A stretch of DNA of 64,000 nucleotides, taken from contig NJBM01000001.1 of assembly GCA_005223045.1 (NCBI GenBank), positions 558,001 through 622,000 of the forward strand. The letters run 5' to 3'. The notes under the pieces were generated by a model. That model was given only the letters and a program-made list of their open reading frames with translations, made no database searches and was not told the DNA's origin. This document shows, one piece after another, positions 26,201 through 33,333 of the stretch. This DNA is from Planctomycetes bacterium B3_Pla. Lineage in GTDB: Bacteria > Planctomycetota > Phycisphaerae > Sedimentisphaerales > Anaerobacaceae. Made by a program: the position numbers and the translations under genes. How positions within the stretch are numbered: the first letter of the stretch is position 1; each line of letters opens with the position of its first letter.

Positions 26201-26892
26201 AGATCAAATATTTGGTTGCCGGAAGTAAATATAAGGTTAGAGGGATTCTCAAGAGCGGCAATAGGATCCATGTAAGCCTTGCTGTGAAGCAACAAGACCC
26301 CATCTTTGAGACGCGTCAATACCGCAAAGGCCACGATTATCAGGTACCTTCGCCGAGTGCGTACTTTAGCACCGATGTTATAGCCGGGAAGAACGAGCCG
26401 GTTGTCGTTGGCTGGCTGAGGCGCAACAAATCAACGTTATATGTGGTCATGACGGCGAGTTGGTGGTCGCAGCCTGAATCGTTGCGCGGAAAAAAGCTGC
26501 CGAAGCTCGATAATATTAAGACAGAATTTGATATCGAGCGTTTTGAAGGAGGACCGATTTTACTCTGCTTCTGGGACGTTGACCAGCGGCCGTCACGACA
26601 CTGTGTTGGGCGGCTTGCCGAACAAATGGAGCAGTTCAGGGAAAAAGGTGTGACCGTTGTCGTTGTACAGACCTCGAAGGTTGACGAGAAAGTATTGAAC
26701 GAGTGGGTTAGGAAAAATGCGGTGCCCTTCCCCATTGGAATCGTTAGGGGCGACGTTGAAAAAACCAAGTCCGCCTGGGGCGTGCAGGCTCTTCCCTGGC
26801 TGATCCTTGCCGACCGCAATCACATTGTCTCTGCTGAAGGTTTCGAATTAGGCGAACTTGACGAGAAGATGAAAGCAGTCGCTGAGAAGTGA
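23215..26892 (+). CDS. M56 (BlaR1-like) membrane metalloprotease with large extracytoplasmic multidomain region
   Basis: 1225 residues. Membrane segments lie near 18-33, 42-64, 124-143 and 329-352. The zinc site HELSH is at 221-225 with ERE/CCDE downstream (about 260-267), as in BlaR1. After the last membrane segment come several carboxypeptidase-regulatory-like Ig folds starting near 380, 485, 590 and 800 (for example LEGVVVDEAGKPVAGAEV, IEGRIVDPDTGEPL). Residues about 945-1085 resemble a secretin-type fragment (KLIASPRLTIRDRQEGAVV, GNRIHVSLAVKQQ). The last 115 residues are thioredoxin-like (ILLCFWDVDQRPSRHC, GVQALPWLILADR) without a CxxC. No penicillin-binding domain is present, so the signal sensed is unknown. 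It probably relays an envelope signal by cleaving the BlaI partner. Confidence 0.88.
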   Translation: MENYLARITDYLLTQSWQIAVLVVVIAAVTMALKNRSAHVRYLLWLIVLAKCLAPPLFTVSLAVLPQEEATEPVSVSPAQIPSMALEVADAPEADAPVSSASSAAAGPVPTAAKRPARFTLRQWLGLGWLVGAAAFLLIAATKALRTNSWLKRQRKLLPAELKCEIEDLFSDVGVRKFPKVWLVEGIGQPFVWGLQRGSIYLPADFVKVNSAEHRREVLGHELSHVLRFDAAVNLLQIMAQSVFWFHPFVWWANKRIRAEREKCCDETAIAQLGAKAKDYSSAIVNTLINEYESTRPIPSLAIAGPVKNIEERIKTIMKPGKRFFKRPSLITATVVLLLALLTVPTVLVLTARAGTKTRESSRVAGGSLERDADTPESSESNNKVTCSGKVLDTQSRPIVGAKVTAYERNFDMAGNIFLHQVGEVTTTEDGAFSFAAAAKPERGGFDDCYIVAIKQDLALGWVKWGMRENLESNIELGEPEELEGVVVDEAGKPVAGAEVRANLYRPAVAPDERQKWKWLPGIPALQDLAAKADAQGRFVFGNMPADVGVDLLVTAEGKATTYTYKRQSKEATFKAGQTDIRMVLPAEARIEGRIVDPDTGEPLARTKFAVVPSSSGLFYYRFIHTTDDNGAFSIGGLQTGRYHIRDGGFPDTDVDVKSGKTTKLSLQRRSRHRKHYFHVLLDRGSPEVLKPQRKILVRFEHNNGDVRDAGHIDVDGYLKVSLSPKGYREWQLRRARLVASIPYAGGRSFRREEVFSYDDLTKVWPNRMTAKKARPKGELDSLAAKSLSEMKDSGMVLSAEARIEGRIVDWSTSKGIPGATLAIVPHFSPTFSDTLHCVSQEDGTFSARGLRSGKYLIRGDFPSLDVEVESGSSADVLIAVNPKRVAMPRKETPGTSAPGVPIDFYLKIFEVPVGVETGLLEQKESPSNGMSIHKDQEYANRLLELSQDNARAKLIASPRLTIRDRQEGAVVAATEHPYIAGYELAKDGSGKLTPQIKYLVAGSKYKVRGILKSGNRIHVSLAVKQQDPIFETRQYRKGHDYQVPSPSAYFSTDVIAGKNEPVVVGWLRRNKSTLYVVMTASWWSQPESLRGKKLPKLDNIKTEFDIERFEGGPILLCFWDVDQRPSRHCVGRLAEQMEQFREKGVTVVVVQTSKVDEKVLNEWVRKNAVPFPIGIVRGDVEKTKSAWGVQALPWLILADRNHIVSAEGFELGELDEKMKAVAEK

Positions 26893-26914
26893 ATTCTCGA
26901 TTGTCGGGCGACCA

Positions 26915-26937
26915 TCCCGGCGCGCCGGGACCCCTAC
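26915..26937. repeat. GTAGGG-tagged hairpin supplying the stop codon of the next gene
   Basis: Read on the minus strand: GTAGGGG then the 16-bp perfect palindrome TCCCGGCGCGCCGGGA (26915-26930), then TGGTCGCCCGACA. The TAG inside the tag is the stop codon of the RidA-fold gene (26934-28040). Confidence 0.65.
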
Positions 26938-28040
26938 CTTGGCATTGCGGTGGCTTCGATCTCGAATAGCAGCTCGGGGCGGCAGATGTCGCAGATGACC
27001 GTTATCCAGGGCCATGAGAGGGCTTTTCTTGAAGCCTCGAATACCTTCTCGACCTCGGTTGTTTTGCAGTAGGCTATGACGTGCACTAAATCTTTCTCAT
27101 CGGCCTGCATTTCGCTCAGGACGGCCCGAACGGCCTCTATCGTAGCATCTATCTGGCCCGCCGCATCGCCGACGTGGGTGGTGGTTCCATCGGCGTCGAT
27201 TGAGGCTGTTCCGGAAACGAATACTGCATCCCCGGCCGGCATGACGCTGCGGGCGGCCCGCGAGAATGCCGAGCCGTACTCGAAGGCGCAGTGCTGTTTT
27301 CCCGTTACCTGAAGGTACTGCGTGCAGTGTGTCGGTTCGAGGACGGCCATAAGGTCCATCGCGCAGTGGCCGCCGTCGGCGGGTCCGAGCCCGATACCCG
27401 TGCTGGCCGGCATAGATTGGCGCGTTCCGGCCCCGATCAGGCCCCACTCTTTGAAGAAGCCGGTCCTGACGCGATTAAAATCGTCGTACCAGGAGAGAAT
27501 GTCCTTTAGCCACATCCACGTGCGCGGCACCGAAAGGAAATCGGCGCCGTACTGCCTGAGCGCCGCTCCTACTTTCTCCATCATGGCTTCAGCTTGCTCG
27601 GTCGCCTGTCTGCCCTGCTGATCGGATATGCCGGAAAGTACGAGATATGCGCGGCCGGGCACGCGAAGAATTCGTCCGCAAAGATTTCCGTCCAGACTGA
27701 TCGCCTCGGGCTTGCCGGCGCAGTTGACTGCGTGGACCTGCACGCCGGCAATCGGACCCGACAGTCCTTCATCGGCCACCAAAAACGCCGGGGCGACTCC
27801 GTCGTCCAGGTCGCCGTAGGCCCCGGAACGCGCCCGGCAGAGGGTCTCTACCGCCGACTGAGTGGAAAAGACCCGTTCCTGGAGGATATGCGCTTCTTTT
27901 GAACGGAGTATGTCATGGATGCCGGAAAAGATCTGCTTAGCCTGGTCCTGCAGCGGCGCTTTTTGTCCGGGTGTGGCTGAAATATAGTATTCTGTGGCTG
28001 AATCTGATTCGACGCTGCGTGTGTCAAAGTTCACAGTCAT
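26934..28040 (-). CDS. RidA-superfamily protein, chorismatase-like (FkbO/Hyg5-type) architecture
   Basis: About 368 residues from the ATG at 28040; the frame is open to 28061. The C-terminal 140 residues are a RidA/YjgF-type fold (AVFVSGTASIDADGTTTHVGDAAGQ, EVRAVL-like helix, DLVHVIAYCK, LLFEIEATAMPR). The N-terminal half is a related fold (GISDQQGRQATEQAEAM, VPRTWMWLKDILSWYDDFNRVR), and a two-fold arrangement of this length is known from chorismatases such as FkbO and Hyg5. The mid-protein pattern RQSMPASTGIGLG also fits that group. The reaction is uncertain: it may hydrolyse chorismate or act on another imine or enol. The gene is divergent from the winged-helix fragment and ends in a repeat-supplied stop. 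Confidence 0.65.
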   Translation of the reverse strand: MTVNFDTRSVESDSATEYYISATPGQKAPLQDQAKQIFSGIHDILRSKEAHILQERVFSTQSAVETLCRARSGAYGDLDDGVAPAFLVADEGLSGPIAGVQVHAVNCAGKPEAISLDGNLCGRILRVPGRAYLVLSGISDQQGRQATEQAEAMMEKVGAALRQYGADFLSVPRTWMWLKDILSWYDDFNRVRTGFFKEWGLIGAGTRQSMPASTGIGLGPADGGHCAMDLMAVLEPTHCTQYLQVTGKQHCAFEYGSAFSRAARSVMPAGDAVFVSGTASIDADGTTTHVGDAAGQIDATIEAVRAVLSEMQADEKDLVHVIAYCKTTEVEKVFEASRKALSWPWITVICDICRPELLFEIEATAMPR

Positions 28041-28183
28041 TTCGTACCTTATCAAGATCATGCTATACCATAGTCAGAGACCATTGCCTTTGGCGGCACA
28101 TTCTACGGGCGGCTGTTGGAAAAATCAAGCCAAAATCCCGGCTCTGTCAGAAAAAGCTCCTGCTTAAGGGGGCCTGACGGTCA

Positions 28184-28465
28184 TTGTCGCAGCATGTCAC
28201 AAAAATATTCAAAAAAGGACAAAACCGTAACAAAACGGTAACGTTCAAACTGCTCGAGTTGTTCCTACTGAAGCCTGAGCGGGCGCTCACCCGCGATGAG
28301 ATACTTAATGCCATCTGGAGCTACGATTGCTACGTAGGCCCCCGCAGCATCGACCGCTTCGTCACCACCTTAAGAAACAAAATCGAACCCGACCCCCACA
28401 ACCCAACATTCATCCACACCATCAGAGAAATAGGCTACAAGTTCGAACCACCAGAAGGGATATAA
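28184..28465 (+). pseudogene. Orphan winged-helix fragment of an OmpR/PhoB-type response regulator
   Basis: 93 codons that match only the C-terminal DNA-binding domain: TFKLLELFLLKPERALTRDEIL, the recognition helix GPRSIDRFVTTLRNKIEPDP and the wing HTIREIGYKFEPP. No receiver domain or linker precedes it. The first 20 codons are Lys/Asn/Gln-rich and unrelated to the family, so this is probably a 5'-truncated remnant, although a free-standing small regulator cannot be excluded. A receiver-only fragment of the same family lies at 57201-57311. Confidence 0.65.
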
Positions 28466-28568
28466 ACAAGCCACTGTTTATCCTAATGCCCACAACAGGC
28501 TTCATCTGGGCCGCTGTGATCTAGGGCACACCACATTTTTTCGTCAGCCAGAATATGTTGGTGCCAAT

Positions 28569-29231
28569 CTAATTCCTAGGAGGAAGAATATCTTTCAGAT
28601 CATTGATCCATTGAGAACGCTCTTCACTATCCGGCATTACGATAGGTAATATCCTATTTATATCGTTTTCAATCTCTTTTGTTGCTTTTGTTAATCTTGA
28701 AGATGTGCCAAATTCACTCTTTGTTGAAAGTGTTAAATAGGTTGCTTTCACTAAAGTCAGAGCAATTTGTTGAGCAGCGATATTAAGGGTCTCAATTTCT
28801 TTTCTAGATTCTTGTGTGTCTCTGGATAGTAAAAGAGTTTCTTCCTTACGCTTGACAATTTCTTTCTCTAACTCTTGAGCCGTTTTTACCAAAGTATTAA
28901 TTTCTGATTTTTGCTTTTCGATTTTATCTGATGTAACATTAGCATCTCTTGTCAATATAGCAACGGATTCTTTTTGCTTTTCTATTTCTTGCTTTATTGC
29001 AGATATCGCATCATCTTTAGCGTCAGAAATTTCCTTTTTGGCGGTTTCAACCTCGAGCCCCCCGAATTTAAATTTTCTTATGACATCGTAGTTGGCTATA
29101 GCAATGCCTGATAGGATGGAAAATGCCAATAGAATAACAGTCAATTTATGATCCATCCTTTTCTCCACAGAAAGGTAAATGGTGATTGTGGAAAAGCAGA
29201 TAAAAGCCAAGAGACCTAAGATTAGTTTCAT
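28569..29231 (-). CDS. Membrane-anchored coiled-coil protein
   Basis: 220 residues: two hydrophobic segments (about 2-20 and 30-46) separated by a short charged loop, then a long coiled coil (about 60-150, heptads rich in Lys, Glu and Ile with repeats of KQKSEI and KRKEE) and a short C-terminal helical domain. No catalytic motif. AT-rich against the flanking hisA. Probably a structural or scaffold inner-membrane protein. The family is not recognised. Confidence 0.65.
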   Translation of the reverse strand: MKLILGLLAFICFSTITIYLSVEKRMDHKLTVILLAFSILSGIAIANYDVIRKFKFGGLEVETAKKEISDAKDDAISAIKQEIEKQKESVAILTRDANVTSDKIEKQKSEINTLVKTAQELEKEIVKRKEETLLLSRDTQESRKEIETLNIAAQQIALTLVKATYLTLSTKSEFGTSSRLTKATKEIENDINRILPIVMPDSEERSQWINDLKDILPPRN

Positions 29232-29240
29232 ATTTTCTCC

Positions 29241-29450
29241 TTAGCTGCTGTCAGAGTAACCAGTCTTATAGAATGAGCTTTGGCCCACCACCAAAAAGCC
29301 TTTAGTGATTCCATCAAAGAACGCTCGCACCGTTGATGGATTATACTTTATGGAGTGGGGAATTACAAGAAAAATTATGTTCGTATCTCGAGTATGGTAT
29401 GTCGTATCTAATCTGAATTGTGGAATGATTAGTTCAAATGGATTCCTCAA
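29241..29450 (-). CDS. Small hypothetical protein, doubtful
   Basis: 69 codons ending 9 bases before the coiled-coil gene on the same strand, which makes it a plausible operon partner. The product has one weakly hydrophobic stretch (TNIIFLVIPHSIKY) and no recognised family. Composition matches the AT-rich neighbour. It may be a remnant. Confidence 0.3.
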   Translation of the reverse strand: MRNPFELIIPQFRLDTTYHTRDTNIIFLVIPHSIKYNPSTVRAFFDGITKGFLVVGQSSFYKTGYSDSS

Positions 29451-29500
29451 CTGCGTTACGCTTCACTCGGAAAGATAGGGAATACACACTAAGAGTTTTT

Positions 29501-30217
29501 CTATGTTTCCACTGCTTTAATTGCATCGGTGAGTTTTAGGGTGCCTTCGTAGAGGCTTCGGCCGATTATTGCTGCTGCGGGATTGAATTCGGCCAGTTTC
29601 TTGATGTCTTCTACGGTGTTTACGCCGCCGGAGGCGACTATGGGGACATCGACCGCCTCGACGAGTGCGCGTGTTCTCTCGAAGTTCGGACCCGACATCA
29701 TGCCGTCTTTAGCTATGTCGGTGTAGATTATTGCCGCCAAGGGTAGTTTCGCCGCTTCGGCGGCGAACTCCAGTATGGTCTGGGAGCTGTCCTGTGTCCA
29801 GCCGTGCGTGGCGACTTTCGAGCCTTTGGCGTCGAGACCCAGGACAACCTTGCCGGTGAACTTTTGCGCCATCTCGCTGAACCACTGGAAATCACTGACG
29901 GCTTTTGTGCCGATGATTACTCGTTCGACGCCTAAATCGAGCAACTGCTTTATCGAGGCTTCGTCGCGCAGGCCGCCGCCTACTTCGATCTTGAGTTGTC
30001 CAAGAGCAGCTATCGCGGATATTGTCTCGGTATTGACCGGCCTGCCGAGCTTCGCGCCGTCCAGGTCAACGATGTGCAGCCACTGCGCACCGTCGGCGCT
30101 GAACTCCCGGGCCTGCTCGACGGGATCGTCCCGATAATTTATCTGGCGGTCGTACTGGCCCTGGATGAGTCTGACGCACTTGCCGTCCCGCAGGTCAATT
30201 GCCGGTATTATGTACAT
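29501..30217 (-). CDS. hisA: Phosphoribosylformimino-AICAR ribotide isomerase HisA
   Basis: 238 residues, standard length. It catalyses the fourth step of histidine synthesis (ProFAR to PRFAR), a TIM-barrel Amadori isomerase. The catalytic Asp is in IPAIDLRDGKCVRL and the second in IIYTDIAKDGMMSG. The phosphate-binding VGGGLRDE and VASGGVNTVEDI loops are both intact. No other his gene is adjacent, so the pathway genes are dispersed. Divergent from the nucleoside hydrolase operon. Confidence 0.95.
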   Translation of the reverse strand: MYIIPAIDLRDGKCVRLIQGQYDRQINYRDDPVEQAREFSADGAQWLHIVDLDGAKLGRPVNTETISAIAALGQLKIEVGGGLRDEASIKQLLDLGVERVIIGTKAVSDFQWFSEMAQKFTGKVVLGLDAKGSKVATHGWTQDSSQTILEFAAEAAKLPLAAIIYTDIAKDGMMSGPNFERTRALVEAVDVPIVASGGVNTVEDIKKLAEFNPAAAIIGRSLYEGTLKLTDAIKAVET

Positions 30218-30277
30218 CTGTGAATCCTCGGAGTTTTTTCAATGATATACATGCAATCGCCGCCAAAGGCAAATCAT

Positions 30278-30305
30278 TTGACAAAATGCGGCGTTACATT
30301 ATATT
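30278..30305 (+). promoter_or_regulatory. Promoter of the nucleoside hydrolase/ribose operon
   Basis: TTGACA (30278-30283), 16-bp spacer, TATATT (30300-30305), giving a leader of about 40 bases before the start at 30352. Confidence 0.65.
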
Positions 30306-30351
30306 TGCATATAAGCTTACGGCAAGAACCTTCAAATTCAGGAGCCAGACT

Positions 30352-31413
30352 ATGAGCGGGATGAAAAAGTCAGCGAACGTGCCGTTAAGAACGGCAACAG
30401 CGTGGATTGCTTTTGCGACGATTTTCCTGTTGGCGTTTACAGTCGGCACATCAGGCAACGATTCGGCATCGCGGCCGAGTAGGAAAATTCAGGTTATTTT
30501 CGACACGGACATCTGTGACGATATCGACGATACGTGGGCGCTAGCCTTGCTGCTGCAATCCCCGGAGTTCGACGTCAAATTGGTTACGACGGCGGTAGGC
30601 AACACCGCCTCGAAGGCAAAAACGGTGGCCAAGTTCCTGGAAATCGCCGGCAGAACGGACATACCGATCGGCATCGGAGTAAAGCAGCGCGACGGCAGCC
30701 ACCGGCAGGATGCGTGGGCGAAGGACTACAAGCTCTCATCATATCCCGGCACCGTTTACGAAGACGGCGTCAAGGCCTTGATCGATACCGTGATGAATTC
30801 TCGCAGGCGGATAAAAGTGGTTGCCGTAGGGCCTCTGCCGAATATTGCCGCCGCGCTCGAGCGCGAGCCTCGAATAGCCGAGAAAGCAGAATTTGTCGGA
30901 ATGCACGGCAGCGTTCGGTTAGGTTATGGTGGCAGCAAGAAAATCAGCGCCGAATACAACGTCAAAGCTTTTGCGAAAGGGGCACAGAAGGTTTTCACCG
31001 CGCCGTGGAAAATGACAATTACCCCCTTGGACACGTGCGGCCTGGTTCAGCTCAAGGGTAACAAGTACCAGAAGGTGTTGAAGAGAAACAGCCCTCTGAC
31101 GCGAGCACTGATGGAAAACTATCGCGCATGGCACAAACAGGGATTGCGCAACAGCAACAAGGACTTGAGCGAGGCGGAGCTAAGCAAAAAAGTCGATCAA
31201 AAGCTCAATTCGAGCAGCTCGACACTTTTCGACACGGTGGCCATTTACTTAGCCATGTCGAGTGAGCTGGTCAAAATGGAAAAGCTGGGAATTAAGGTCA
31301 CCGACGACGGCTATACAAGAATCGACGAAAGGGCCAAGGTGATTAAATGCGCCACCGCCTGGAAAGATTTGGGCGCATTCGAGGATTACCTGGTTGACAG
31401 ATTAACGAAATAG
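30352..31413 (+). CDS. Exported inosine-uridine-type nucleoside hydrolase
   Basis: About 353 residues from the ATG at 30352, selected because AGGAG lies 8 bases upstream and a signal peptide follows (TAWIAFATIFLLAFTVGTSG). The N-terminal metal site FDTDICDDIDDTWALALLL is a variant of the family DTDxGxDDxxA motif. AVGPLPNIAAALEREP and the C-terminal DTVAIYLAM segment also fit. The enzyme splits ribonucleosides to base and ribose. With its signal peptide it would do so in the periplasm, feeding the Rbs transporter encoded downstream. First gene of the operon; rbsK follows after 14 bases. Confidence 0.88.
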   Translation: MSGMKKSANVPLRTATAWIAFATIFLLAFTVGTSGNDSASRPSRKIQVIFDTDICDDIDDTWALALLLQSPEFDVKLVTTAVGNTASKAKTVAKFLEIAGRTDIPIGIGVKQRDGSHRQDAWAKDYKLSSYPGTVYEDGVKALIDTVMNSRRRIKVVAVGPLPNIAAALEREPRIAEKAEFVGMHGSVRLGYGGSKKISAEYNVKAFAKGAQKVFTAPWKMTITPLDTCGLVQLKGNKYQKVLKRNSPLTRALMENYRAWHKQGLRNSNKDLSEAELSKKVDQKLNSSSSTLFDTVAIYLAMSSELVKMEKLGIKVTDDGYTRIDERAKVIKCATAWKDLGAFEDYLVDRLTK

Positions 31414-31427
31414 ATGATTCTTGCTCA

Positions 31428-32393
31428 ATGGAGATCAAACAGGATAGGCCAAAAATTGTAGTGGTCGGCAGTTCCAACATGGACCTGGTGGTGAAGTCAC
31501 CGAGGATACCGGCCGTGGGTGAGACGATTCTGGGCGAAGATTTTATAATGACGCCCGGCGGCAAAGGCGCAAACCAGGCGGTGGCTGCGGCAAAACTGGG
31601 CGCTGAGGTGTACTTCGTAGCCAAATTGGGCGACGACATCTTTTCAGAACAATCTCTTGCCAACTTCACGAAAGAGGCGGTCAACGTGGAATATGTCACC
31701 CGGACCAAAGAAGCTCCCTCCGGCGTAGCTCTGATCACTGTTGATCAAGCCGGTGACAATGTGATTGTCGTAGCTCCGGGCGCAAACCGGAAATTATCCC
31801 CGGCCGACGTCGAGAAAGCTCAATCGGTTATTGCCTCGTCAGGCACCGTGGTGGCGCAGCTTGAGGTGCCTCTGGAGACGGTTGAATACGCCGCCCGGTC
31901 GGCGAATGACGCCGGCGTGCCTTTTATTTTGGATCCCGCGCCGGCGCAGCAGCTTGGCCCGGAACTGCTTGAAATGGTGGATATCCTGACACCAAACGAA
32001 ACAGAGGCTCAGATTCTAACCGGCATAGAGGTCACGGACGAAGATTCAGCCCGCAAGGCAGCGGGGAACCTGTTGGAACGCGGCGTCAAAGCGGTTATTC
32101 TAACGATGGGCTCAGCAGGTTTTCTGTTAGCGAGCAGTGACGGAAGCGAATTTGTCCCTGCGATTAGGGTAGCTGCCGTCGATGCCACGGCGGCGGGAGA
32201 TGCGTTCACCGGATCTCTGGCAGTCGGGCTGGCTCGCGGAAAGACATTGACTGACGCGGCCTTCTTCGCCAATCATGTAGCCGCCCTGTCTGTGACTAAG
32301 ATGGGAGCACAGTCTTCTATGCCTACGGCCGAGGAAGTAGAGAGTTTTGTAATTGAAAGGTTTACTCAAGGAGTCAACGATGAGCAGACATAA
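31428..32393 (+). CDS. rbsK: Ribokinase
   Basis: 321 residues, PfkB family. The substrate motif GGKGANQAVAAAKLGAEVYF and the catalytic DATAAGDAFTGSLAVGLARG signature near the C-terminus are clear. NMDLVVKSPRIPAVGETI is the usual N-terminal sugar-binding stretch. It phosphorylates ribose to ribose 5-phosphate in the cytoplasm. The 3' end overlaps the start of the binding-protein gene by 14 bases, so the genes are co-translated. Confidence 0.93.
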   Translation: MEIKQDRPKIVVVGSSNMDLVVKSPRIPAVGETILGEDFIMTPGGKGANQAVAAAKLGAEVYFVAKLGDDIFSEQSLANFTKEAVNVEYVTRTKEAPSGVALITVDQAGDNVIVVAPGANRKLSPADVEKAQSVIASSGTVVAQLEVPLETVEYAARSANDAGVPFILDPAPAQQLGPELLEMVDILTPNETEAQILTGIEVTDEDSARKAAGNLLERGVKAVILTMGSAGFLLASSDGSEFVPAIRVAAVDATAAGDAFTGSLAVGLARGKTLTDAAFFANHVAALSVTKMGAQSSMPTAEEVESFVIERFTQGVNDEQT

Positions 32394-33333
32394 CAGATTT
32401 GTCGCGATTGTTCTTGTCTTGTGTGCCGCAGTTTTACTTGTCCTGCCGGCCGGCTGCAAACAACGCAAGTCGGACAAGCCCAGGATTGCTCTGGTGATGA
32501 AGTCTTTAGCTAACGAGTTTTTCAAAACGATGGAGGACGGCGCCCGGGCGCACCACGCAGAACACGCCGGTAAGTACGATCTCAAGGCCGACGGCATAAA
32601 GAACGAGCTGGACGTGGCCCAGCAGGTCAGAATCGTGGAGTTGACGGTCGCTCAAGGTGTGGATGCGATTGTAATTGCGCCGGCCGATTCAAAGGCTTTG
32701 GTGCCTGTTTGCAAGCGGGCGATGGATGCCGGGGTTGTCGTGGTCAATATCGATAACAAGTTCGACGTAGCCGTTCTCGCGGACAAGGGCGTTAGTATCC
32801 CCTTTGTAGGGCCTGACAATCGCAAAGGGGCAAGGCTTGCCGGCGAACATCTGGCTAAGAAACTCAAAGCCGGGGACAAAGTAGCCATCATCGAGGGAGC
32901 GCCCAACACGTTCAATGGAATCCAGCGCAAGCTCGGCTTCGAGGACGCGATGAAGGCGGCGGGCATGGACGTCGTCAGCTCTCAGTCGGGCTACTGGGAG
33001 ATGGCAAAGGCGAACCAGGTTGTCTCTGCGATCCTCACCGAGCATCTGGACCTCAAAGCCCTTCTTTGCGCCAACGACAGCATGGCTCTCGGCGCCATCG
33101 CAGCGACGAAAGCGGCAGGAAAGTCAGACGATATCCTGATCGCAGGCTTTGACAACATCTCGGCGGTGCAACAACTGCTCAAGGAAGGAAGCATTGTGTG
33201 CACAATCGATCAGCACGCCGACAAGTTAGCCATCTACGGCATCGAGTATGCGCTCGAGATGCTCGCGGAAAAGGGCGTGCCGGCAGACAAAGAGACTCCG
33301 GTCGATCTTATCACGGCGGAAACTCTCAAATGA
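32380..33333 (+). CDS. rbsB: Ribose-type ABC transporter substrate-binding lipoprotein
   Basis: 317 residues from the ATG at 32380, which begins a signal peptide with lipobox LPAGC; the open frame extends nine codons upstream, inside rbsK. Periplasmic-binding-protein fold of the sugar type (RIALVMKSLANEFFKTMEDGA, VDAIVIAPADSKALVPV, VGPDNRKGARLAGEHL, LLCANDSMALGAIAATKAAG). Ribose is inferred from the neighbouring kinase, hydrolase and transporter subunits; other pentoses are possible. The stop codon overlaps the rbsA start (ATGA). Confidence 0.88.
   Translation: MSRHNRFVAIVLVLCAAVLLVLPAGCKQRKSDKPRIALVMKSLANEFFKTMEDGARAHHAEHAGKYDLKADGIKNELDVAQQVRIVELTVAQGVDAIVIAPADSKALVPVCKRAMDAGVVVVNIDNKFDVAVLADKGVSIPFVGPDNRKGARLAGEHLAKKLKAGDKVAIIEGAPNTFNGIQRKLGFEDAMKAAGMDVVSSQSGYWEMAKANQVVSAILTEHLDLKALLCANDSMALGAIAATKAAGKSDDILIAGFDNISAVQQLLKEGSIVCTIDQHADKLAIYGIEYALEMLAEKGVPADKETPVDLITAETLK

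Noticed and set aside
22812-26892. Beta-lactam resistance locus
   Set aside because: The M56 protein has no penicillin-binding sensor domain and no beta-lactamase gene is near; BlaI/M56 pairs are common in planctomycetes for other roles.
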